From Saltatorellus ferox (GTDB lineage Bacteria > Planctomycetota > UBA1135 > GCA-002686595): a DNA stretch of 64,000 bases. Every line of letters starts with the position of its first letter. The stretch's first letter is position 1. Position numbers and translations under genes: made by a program. The notes below the pieces were generated by a model. That model worked only from the letters and a program-made list of their open reading frames with translations. It was not told the DNA's origin and searched no databases. Below, piece after piece: positions 58,177-64,000 of the stretch. The DNA is taken from assembly GCA_007751475.1 (NCBI GenBank), contig CP036434.1, forward strand, positions 1,612,001 to 1,676,000, in the 5' to 3' direction.

Positions 58177-58887
58177 CTAGGCTCGATGACGGAAGGCCAG
58201 CAGGTTGTTCTTGAGGCCGGGGTTGATGCCGCCCTTCGCCCAGTCGAAGCGCTTCAGGCCGCAGGCCTCGAGGCCGAACGCGCCGAGCGTTTCCTCCCAC
58301 ATCGCCAGGGAGCGCGTGCGGCGCATGACGCCGAGCTCCTGGCTCTCGGGGCCGAAGTCACCGCCGACGATGGCCATGCCGCCGGGGCGCAGGTAGCCAG
58401 CGAAGTGCCCGACGGCCTGGCGCCAGAGGTCGTCGTCGACGATGTGAAACATGACGCCGATGGCGTTGATCAGGTCGAAGCGGCCGTCGAACTCCGGCCG
58501 ATGCTCGGTGATGTCCATGCGGTCCACGCGAATCGACTCGATGGCCTCGTAGCGCCTCGCGAGCGCCTGGCTGCTGAGTTCGGAGAAGTCCACGCCTGTC
58601 ACGCTCCGGGCCTCCATCGTTTTCGCGTAGAAGTCGATCCAGTGGCCCGTTCCCGAGCCGACGTCGAGAACGTCGCCGACCTGGATGCGATCGGAGTCGC
58701 GGCCGAGCAGGTCGATGATGCCGTTCTCCACGAGGTTGTAGTGGTACTTGGTCTCGTACCAGGTCCAGTCCGGCGAGATCAGGCTGCGCTCGTCGAAGTG
58801 GTCTTCGTGGTAGCGTTCGAAGAAGGTCTGGGGAGCCTCGCGGTAGGCGGCGTAGGCTTCTTCGGGGGTGGCGTAGAGGGCGCTCAT
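58177..58887 (-). CDS. Class I SAM-dependent methyltransferase
   Basis: A 236-residue protein with the SAM motif VLDVGSGTGHW at ~73-83, acidic motif II (TGVDFSEL), FDLINAIGVMFHI (motif IV) and LRPGGMAIVGGD. The N-terminal ~65 residues (Tyr/Phe/His-rich, FFERYHEDHFDERSL) may contact the acceptor. It overlaps the stop of the upstream glycosyltransferase gene by 4 bp (ATGA), so coupling is certain in structure, and it probably methylates the same glycan. Confidence 0.85.
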   Translation of the reverse strand: MSALYATPEEAYAAYREAPQTFFERYHEDHFDERSLISPDWTWYETKYHYNLVENGIIDLLGRDSDRIQVGDVLDVGSGTGHWIDFYAKTMEARSVTGVDFSELSSQALARRYEAIESIRVDRMDITEHRPEFDGRFDLINAIGVMFHIVDDDLWRQAVGHFAGYLRPGGMAIVGGDFGPESQELGVMRRTRSLAMWEETLGAFGLEACGLKRFDWAKGGINPGLKNNLLAFRHRA

Positions 58888-59942
58888 GAGTGGCTCGTGA
58901 TCAGGGGAGAGGGGGCGGCCTGCTCGAGAATGGCGGCCATGCGGTGATCCCAGGTGTGGTGGGCGAGGACGACCTCGCGCAGGCGCTGGGCCCGCGCGTG
59001 GCGCTGTTCGGGGTGGGCCAGGAAGTGCCGGACGAGTTCCACGAGCTCGGGCGTGGTCTCGTAGGTGACGACCTCTCGGCACACGGAGAGGTGGGGGCGG
59101 GTGGCCTCGGCTTCGAGCCGCTTGTTGCTGATCTGGAACGCGCCGCACGCGGCCGCTTCGTAGAGCTTCATGTTGGCGAAGCCCGTGTGATGCAGGTTCA
59201 GGACGATGGACGCGCCGCCGTAGACGAGGGTCTTCTTCTGGCCCTGGATGTGCTCGGGCTGCCGCGCGCGGTGGACGCCAGGGAATCGAGCGCCGAGGTC
59301 GTCGGGGAAGCCGACGCCCCAGATCTTCAGGTCGAAGGGCTGCTGGCTGAGTTCCTCGAGGAACAGGCAGCGATCGTTCTTCACGGTGCCCAGGTAGCTG
59401 AGTCCGCAGCGGTACGGCTCCAGGTTCTGGTCCGCCGGAGGTGGCTGATCCCGTAAGGGATCGCAGCCGAAGGGCATGTAGCCCGTGCGTGCGAAGCGAT
59501 CCGCCGCGCGCTCGGCGAAGCGGAAGTTGCCGAAGAGCGCGAGGTCGTAGTACGGGGCGCGGCTGAAGATGTCCGGCGCGTATGGGACGTAGGGGTTGTC
59601 GCCCGACCAGAGCACGATCGGGATGTCGAGGTGCTCACGCACGTCGGCCAGAGCGTCGACGGACCAGGTGTGGTAGATGCCGGCCAGCAGAATCAGGTCG
59701 GGGCGCAGGGCGGCCGCCTTGTGGAAGAACAGCTGCTCCATCAGGGCCTGGCGCCCCTGGGCCGTTGCCATCAGCCCGGGCACGTTCCGCTGCTGGTCGG
59801 CGCTCAGGTAGGTCTCGACTTCCCCGGCCTGGGGAACGAGGTAGTACATGAGTTCCGCTTCGTGCCCCATGCGGCGCAGCGCGCGCACGCAGGACTCGGG
59901 CCACTCGTGCTCTGCCTGGTTGCCGCAGACTAGAACGCGCAT
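58884..59942 (-). CDS. CgeB-like glycosyltransferase
   Basis: A 352-residue GT-B type protein. N-terminal Rossmann half: VLVCGNQAEHEWPESCVRALRRMGHE, PDLILLAGIYHTWS, IVLWSGDNPYVPY. C-terminal nucleotide-sugar half: LSYLGTVKNDRCLFLEELSQ, KTLVYGGASIVLNLHHTGFANMKLYEAAACGAFQIS, the last being the CgeB/GT4-like acceptor-donor signature with Glu in KLYEAAACGA. Sugar unknown. First gene of a four- to five-gene operon (methyltransferase, GNAT-like, sulfotransferase, PspC) and divergent from the Gfo/DegT pair. Confidence 0.85.
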   Translation of the reverse strand: MRVLVCGNQAEHEWPESCVRALRRMGHEAELMYYLVPQAGEVETYLSADQQRNVPGLMATAQGRQALMEQLFFHKAAALRPDLILLAGIYHTWSVDALADVREHLDIPIVLWSGDNPYVPYAPDIFSRAPYYDLALFGNFRFAERAADRFARTGYMPFGCDPLRDQPPPADQNLEPYRCGLSYLGTVKNDRCLFLEELSQQPFDLKIWGVGFPDDLGARFPGVHRARQPEHIQGQKKTLVYGGASIVLNLHHTGFANMKLYEAAACGAFQISNKRLEAEATRPHLSVCREVVTYETTPELVELVRHFLAHPEQRHARAQRLREVVLAHHTWDHRMAAILEQAAPSPLITSHS

Positions 59943-60224
59943 CGAAGACTCCGGTGGGTGGCCATGGACTGGCTCTATCGGCCACCTCCCCCTGAACTTG
60001 AGTCGGACCCAGGGAAAACCCGCTTCGCCTTCGGTAGGAGTGCCATGAATCGATGTTCAGCGCGCGACCTCCCGAGCCGCAACTGCCGGGTTGTTGGCCG
60101 CAAGCCCTGCGGGCTTCCCTGTGGGTAAGGCCCGATCCGTCATCAGGGGAATCCCTCGGCTTCGTCTCAAGTTCTGGGCCGCCATGTCGATAGGGCACCG
60201 GGGTACCCGATCCCCGTTCTAGCC

Positions 60225-61370
60225 ATGGCCAAAACCAATCTTCTCCCTCCGACCAGCGGCGCGGCGGCCACCATCGCCCGCCCGGTCGCTTCGCCCGTCG
60301 CATCCCCTGGCGATACCCGCCAAACCCCGCGCACGGCGCCCCTCGGCATCGGCGTGGTCGGCGCTGGCTACTGGGGCCCGAAGCTGATCCGGAACTTCCA
60401 GGCCTCCGCCGACGCATGCGTGCGCGGAGTCTGCGACCGCGACCCGGCGCGGCTGGCCAGCGTGGGCCAGGGCGACCCAACGATCGGCCTGCACACCGAA
60501 CTCGAGGGCCTGCTCGACGATCCGAGCATCGAGGCCATCGCGATCGCGACGCCGGTGGACACACACTTCGAGCTGGCGAAGCGCGTGCTGATGAGCGGCC
60601 GCCACGTCCTGATCGAGAAGCCGATCGCGGCTTCGATCGAGGAGGCCGAGACGCTCGTCGCGCTCGCCGAAGAGCGCGGCCTCACCCTGCTCGTCGATCA
60701 CACCTTTCTCTACCACCCGGCCGTCGAGAAGATGAAGGAGCTTCTCGACGACGGAACGCTCGGCGCGCCGCTGCACTTCGATTCGGTGCGCATCAACCTC
60801 GGCCTTTTCCAGCCGGACATCAACGTCCTCTGGGACCTCGCGCCCCACGACCTCTCGATCCTGTCCTGGCTGATGCCGGAGCCGCCCGTGTCGGTCTCGG
60901 CGACGGGCGCGTCCCACTGGGGCAAGGGCACGGCAAGCGTCGCGTACCTCTCGCTCGCGTACCCGGGCAACTTCATCGCCCACGTGCACGTGAGCTGGCT
61001 CGCGCCGGTCAAGGTGCGCAGCGTGATCCTCTCCGGGACGAAGCGCATGATGATCTACGACGACAACCAGGTCCTGGAGAAGGTCAAGGTCTACGACCGC
61101 GGCATCGCTGAGTCTTCCGCCGAGTCGTCTACCGAGTCCGGCTCCAGGGACGACGAGCATCGCCATCGCGTCGACTACCGCATGGGCGACATGCACGCGC
61201 CGCACATCGCGGGCGACGAAGCGCTCGCCAAGGAGGTCGCCGATTTCGTGCGCTGCGTCCGCACCGGCGAGACGCCGCGGAGCAACGGGCAGACGGCGCT
61301 GGCCGTGGTCCGGATCCTGGAGAAGGCCCAGGAAAGCCTGATGCAGGGCGGCGCGCCCGTCGCGGTCTGA
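60225..61370 (+). CDS. Cytoplasmic Gfo/Idh/MocA oxidoreductase, WlbA/WbpB-like
   Basis: A 381-residue NAD-dependent dehydrogenase: GIGVVGAGYWGPKLIRNF (Gly motif), VCDRDPARL, ATPVDTHFELAKRVL and HVLIEKPIAAS with the conserved EKP. There is no signal peptide; the first ~40 residues are a Pro/Ala/Ser-rich extension. The next gene is a DegT aminotransferase 47 bp downstream: the pair oxidises a UDP-sugar at C3 and then aminates it, as WlbA-WlbC or WbpB-WbpE do. The short acidic Ser/Glu insert (AESSAESSTESG) near residue 300 is unusual for the family and low-complexity. Confidence 0.88.
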   Translation: MAKTNLLPPTSGAAATIARPVASPVASPGDTRQTPRTAPLGIGVVGAGYWGPKLIRNFQASADACVRGVCDRDPARLASVGQGDPTIGLHTELEGLLDDPSIEAIAIATPVDTHFELAKRVLMSGRHVLIEKPIAASIEEAETLVALAEERGLTLLVDHTFLYHPAVEKMKELLDDGTLGAPLHFDSVRINLGLFQPDINVLWDLAPHDLSILSWLMPEPPVSVSATGASHWGKGTASVAYLSLAYPGNFIAHVHVSWLAPVKVRSVILSGTKRMMIYDDNQVLEKVKVYDRGIAESSAESSTESGSRDDEHRHRVDYRMGDMHAPHIAGDEALAKEVADFVRCVRTGETPRSNGQTALAVVRILEKAQESLMQGGAPVAV

Positions 61371-61417
61371 CGCTCCTTACGGAACCTACCCCTACGTCCT
61401 CTTCCACCACCTCCGTC

Positions 61418-62581
61418 ATGGTTCACGCCTCCTCGCCCGTACCGTTCGCCAACGTCCCTGGCACCTTCGTTCCCGTGCGCAAGGAACTCGATGAAGCGAT
61501 CGCCACCATCCTGGATACCGGCGCGTTCGTGCAGGGCAAGTGGTGCCGTGCGCTCGAGGCAGGATTCGTGGACTACCTCGGCGTCGAGGCCGCGGTCGCC
61601 GTCGCCTCGGGCACGAGCGCCCTGGAGCTCACCCTGCGCGCCCTCGACGTGGGCCCTGGCGATGAGGTCATCACGACGGCCCTCACCTTCATCGCGACCG
61701 CCGAGGCGATCTGCGCGACGGGGGCCACGCCGGTCTTTGCGGACGTGAACCCGAAGACGCTCCAGGTCGACGCTGGCCATGTGGCTCAGCTCATCGGCCC
61801 CAAGACGGTTGGCATCCTGCCTGTGCATCTCTACGGCGCGCCTGCGCCGATGGGGGAGCTGGCAAGGATCGCCGGGGAGCGGAACCTCTGGATCGTCGAG
61901 GACACGGCCCAGGCCCACGGTGCGCGCTACCGCGGCGAGCGACTCGGCTCCCTCGGGATCGCGAGCTGTTTCAGCTTCTACCCCGGCAAGAACCTCGGCG
62001 CGGCGGGTGAGGGCGGCCTCGTCGCCACGCGTGATCCCGAGCTGGCGATGCGCGTGAGTCAGCTCCGCGATCACGGCTCGATCGCGAAGTACTACCACCA
62101 CGAGATCGGCGTGAACGATCGAATGAGCGAGATCGAGGCGGCTTCGGTGGCGCTCAAGCTCCCGCTCCTCGACGAGGGCAACGGAAAGCGGCGCGCGGTG
62201 GCGGCGCGCTACGCCCGTGGTCTCGCGGGCCTACCGCTGACGATCCCCGGCGTCGAAGAGGGGGGCGAGTCGGTGCATCACCTCTTTGTGATCCAGTGCG
62301 CGGATCGCGATTCGCTGCGCGCGCACCTCGACTCGGTCGGCATCCAGACGGGCCTGCACTACCCGCTGCCGCTGCACCAGCAGCCCGCGCTCCAGTCCAT
62401 CGTTCCCGCGGGCCTTTCCCTTCCGCACGCGGAGAACGCGGCGCAGAGCGTCCTGAGCCTCCCGATGTTCCCGGACATGACCCACGGCCAGATCGACACG
62501 GTCTGCCGGGCGATCGCGACCTACTTCGCGGGTCGCCGGGAGGTGGCTAAGATGCCCGCTTCCAGCGCGATGGCGGCGTGA
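61418..62581 (+). CDS. DegT/DnrJ/EryC1/StrS aminotransferase
   Basis: A 387-residue PLP-dependent sugar aminotransferase. AVASGTSALELTLRAL, EVITTALTFIATAEAI, IVEDTAQAHGARYRGERLGSLG, and PLP Lys191 in SFYPGKNLGAAGEGG. Later segment RMSEIEAASVALKL and the C-terminal HYPLPLHQQPAL ... SLPMFPDMT are complete. It follows the Gfo dehydrogenase, and the two probably make a 3-amino sugar nucleotide for the glycan assembled by the divergent operon. A hairpin follows the stop. Confidence 0.93.
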   Translation: MVHASSPVPFANVPGTFVPVRKELDEAIATILDTGAFVQGKWCRALEAGFVDYLGVEAAVAVASGTSALELTLRALDVGPGDEVITTALTFIATAEAICATGATPVFADVNPKTLQVDAGHVAQLIGPKTVGILPVHLYGAPAPMGELARIAGERNLWIVEDTAQAHGARYRGERLGSLGIASCFSFYPGKNLGAAGEGGLVATRDPELAMRVSQLRDHGSIAKYYHHEIGVNDRMSEIEAASVALKLPLLDEGNGKRRAVAARYARGLAGLPLTIPGVEEGGESVHHLFVIQCADRDSLRAHLDSVGIQTGLHYPLPLHQQPALQSIVPAGLSLPHAENAAQSVLSLPMFPDMTHGQIDTVCRAIATYFAGRREVAKMPASSAMAA

Positions 62582-62585
62582 GCGA

Positions 62586-62609
62586 GGCGGGCCCCGGCGC
62601 GGGCCCGCC
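62586..62609. terminator. 9-bp perfect hairpin between convergent genes
   Basis: GGCGGGCCC and GGGCCCGCC pair around CGGCGC, directly after the aminotransferase stop and 43 nt before the stop of the beta-helix gene. Confidence 0.6.
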
Positions 62610-62652
62610 GCTCGAGCGTCTCAAGGAGCCCGATGCTGCACGTGCCTTCGAG

Positions 62653-64000
62653 TCATCGGGGAAACGCCTCGCGGGGTCCAGCTTGGATGGCGCGGGAGAA
62701 TTCACTCGTGGCCAGGCTGCCCAGTTCGGTGGCCGTAGCGCTGAACCAGTCGTCCTGGCGCGCACCAGGTAGCAGCGGGAGCATGAAGGTGGCTCGACCC
62801 ATGGGGTCGGTCATGACGGTCACCTCCCCGAGGTAACGCTCTCCCTGGCCGTACCCTGTCGGGTCCACCTCGGTCGAGGAGAAGACCTCGACCCGGTATG
62901 GGCGGTTTGGCTCGGAGCGCAGGACGCCTTTTGCGAACCAGGCTCCTCCGACCCGGCTGACGAAGGCCAGCCTCGGGAAGTTCTGGTATTCGTTCCCGCC
63001 TCCCGTGTCGGAGTCCAGGGAGTCATTGGGGGTCACGCCGTCGAGGAAGGCCAAGGGGCCGAGGTCGATGCCGAGGGCTCCATTGGAGTGGATCGAGTTG
63101 CCGGACACTTCCGTGGAGATGGCCGGGTAAGAGATCCCGACGCCGAAGGTTTCGGTGAACGCGATGGTGTTCCCCTCCCTGGGCGCTCTACCGCCGATGG
63201 TGATGTTGCGGCAGGCGTAGTTCCCCGTGCCGGAGTGGACCCGGATCCCGCTGTGCGTCAGGAGGGGGTTCAACCCGGAGGCGTCCGTGCCGATCTTGTT
63301 GCCTTGGATCGTGACACGGTCGTTGTGAGCCCCGATGGCGGCGAGAAGGATGGATAGCCCGGCGACCTGTCCAGCGTAGTGGTTGATCCCGACCTTCCGC
63401 GTGCCAGCGATGAGATTGCCGCGGATGATCGTATCCATCGAGTCCGACACCCAGATACCGAGTGGCCCATTGTTCGGTGCGACGGCAGCGCCGTCAGGGG
63501 TCACACCGATGTAGTTGCCCTCGATCACGGTGTCCTTTGCCCAGTCGATGTGAATCCCCTGGCCTTCTGGGACGCCTTCGGGACCGAAGGAGCCGAAGCC
63601 GGAGATCACGTTCCTCTCCTCCGGGGTGGGTCCTCCGATTCGCGTGCGTTCGGGGCGGGCACAGAACTCGGAGCCGGACAGCCAGATGTTCTCGAGCTTG
63701 TTACCGACGATCACGGTGTCGGTGGCATGGCACCCGATTCGGACGGTCCTGAGCACGTTGCCTTCTCCAGCGCCGGTGCCGCCGATGAGGGTGTCCGTGG
63801 GACCTCCGGGCACGGGCCAGCCGACCTCGACCGTGGAGGAGTTGCAACCAATGACTCGGTTGCCACTACCGCCGGTGATCTCGACCGCAGCACGGTTCCA
63901 AGCCGTACCGAGACCCTTCACCGTGCCATGGTTGCCGGAGAGGTACACGATGGGCAGCAGGTGGAAGTTGGTGTGAATCCCGAAGGCGCCGACCTCGGGC
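62653..64000 (-). CDS. Secreted parallel beta-helix protein (5' part beyond window edge)
   Basis: The frame is open through the right edge, so the start is outside; about 448 residues are visible. Short repeated strands of ~22 residues with N-x-I/V steps (GNRVIGCN, DTVIVGNKLENIWLSG, DTVIEGNYIGVTPDGA, DTIIRGNLIAGTRKVGI, DRVTIQGNKIGTDASG, TEVSGNSIHSNGALGIDLG) indicate a right-handed parallel beta-helix, typical of surface polysaccharide-binding or lyase-like proteins. The C-terminal 100 residues (RPYRVEVFSSTEVDPTGYGQGERYLGEVTV) form an Ig-like module often found after such helices. Catalytic residues cannot be identified. Signal peptide not visible because of truncation. Confidence 0.78.
   Translation of the reverse strand, partial: PEVGAFGIHTNFHLLPIVYLSGNHGTVKGLGTAWNRAAVEITGGSGNRVIGCNSSTVEVGWPVPGGPTDTLIGGTGAGEGNVLRTVRIGCHATDTVIVGNKLENIWLSGSEFCARPERTRIGGPTPEERNVISGFGSFGPEGVPEGQGIHIDWAKDTVIEGNYIGVTPDGAAVAPNNGPLGIWVSDSMDTIIRGNLIAGTRKVGINHYAGQVAGLSILLAAIGAHNDRVTIQGNKIGTDASGLNPLLTHSGIRVHSGTGNYACRNITIGGRAPREGNTIAFTETFGVGISYPAISTEVSGNSIHSNGALGIDLGPLAFLDGVTPNDSLDSDTGGGNEYQNFPRLAFVSRVGGAWFAKGVLRSEPNRPYRVEVFSSTEVDPTGYGQGERYLGEVTVMTDPMGRATFMLPLLPGARQDDWFSATATELGSLATSEFSRAIQAGPREAFPR

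Noticed and set aside
59943..60224. Short inverted repeats in the divergent region (for example AAGCCC-TGC-GGGCTT)
   Set aside because: Several 5-7 bp palindromes occur, as expected by chance at this GC content. None is placed clearly relative to a promoter, so I do not call an operator.
1..64000. CRISPR arrays, insertion sequences, prophage or integrase genes
   Set aside because: No regularly spaced repeats, no transposase or integrase-like protein, and no terminal inverted repeats with target duplications were seen. The region looks like stable chromosome.

Overview
The window looks like chromosomal DNA of a high-GC member of the Planctomycetota, outside the well-studied model genera. The signs are: an ECF-type sigma factor paired with a membrane Ser/Thr kinase carrying a large C-terminal extension; DUF1080 (3-keto-disaccharide hydrolase) and Gfo/Idh/MocA proteins with export signals; FG-GAP/VCBS, VPS10/BNR and DUF2911 secreted proteins; a TauE/persulfide operon under a sigma-54 activator; and a recurring C-terminal domain with an NSTG...GETxxxQxW.RD...TSNFT pattern on secreted proteins. 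I see no rRNA, tRNA, CRISPR array, insertion sequence or phage module. Taxonomy is inferred from gene content only. Layout. 1-4.8 kb: the 3' part of a glycoside-hydrolase-like gene with a collagenase-type C-terminal domain, an outer-membrane barrel, a nucleotide-pyrophosphatase-like phosphodiesterase divergent from a Rieske protein, and an unusual XRE-HTH/membrane/lipobox protein. 4.9-13.4 kb is mostly housekeeping: mutM, an EfpL-type EF-P, the YhhQ queuosine-precursor transporter, slyD overlapping speA, an M17 leucyl aminopeptidase and a double-DUF1080 protein. 13.4-21.6 kb: a metallo-beta-lactamase protein converging on (and overlapping) a three-domain APH/M23/class-III aminotransferase fusion, then the MoxR-DUF58-TgpA transglutaminase operon. 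21.7-26.6 kb: a minus-strand sigma factor - Ser/Thr kinase - secreted protein set. 27-36 kb: a methyltransferase, a Gly/Pro/Gln repeat protein, an arylsulfotransferase-like protein and two secreted proteins sharing a C-terminal domain, followed by a cluster of five perfect hairpins. 36-44 kb: DUF3592, a VPS10/BNR protein, a Tat-exported Gfo/Idh/MocA oxidoreductase and a large carboxypeptidase-regulatory-repeat protein. 44.2-49.4 kb: a probable reactive-sulfur response module. A sigma-54 activator with a Cys-containing PAS domain lies upstream of a good -24/-12 promoter that would transcribe peroxiredoxin, a persulfide-dioxygenase/rhodanese fusion, a membrane rhodanese and TauE. 49.4-55.8 kb: an M43 metalloprotease, an FG-GAP lipoprotein, an SRPBCC protein and SDR overlapping by 4 bp, and DUF2911. 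55.9-62.6 kb: PspC, then a translationally coupled glycan-type operon (sulfotransferase, GNAT/FemAB-like, methyltransferase, CgeB-like glycosyltransferase), divergent from a Gfo dehydrogenase and DegT aminotransferase pair typical of amino-sugar synthesis. The window ends inside a secreted parallel beta-helix protein. Perfect GC-rich hairpins lie at most convergent gene junctions and probably act as bidirectional terminators. The strongest candidates for new biology are the sulfur-response module, the shared C-terminal domain, the HTH-lipobox protein and the hairpin cluster.
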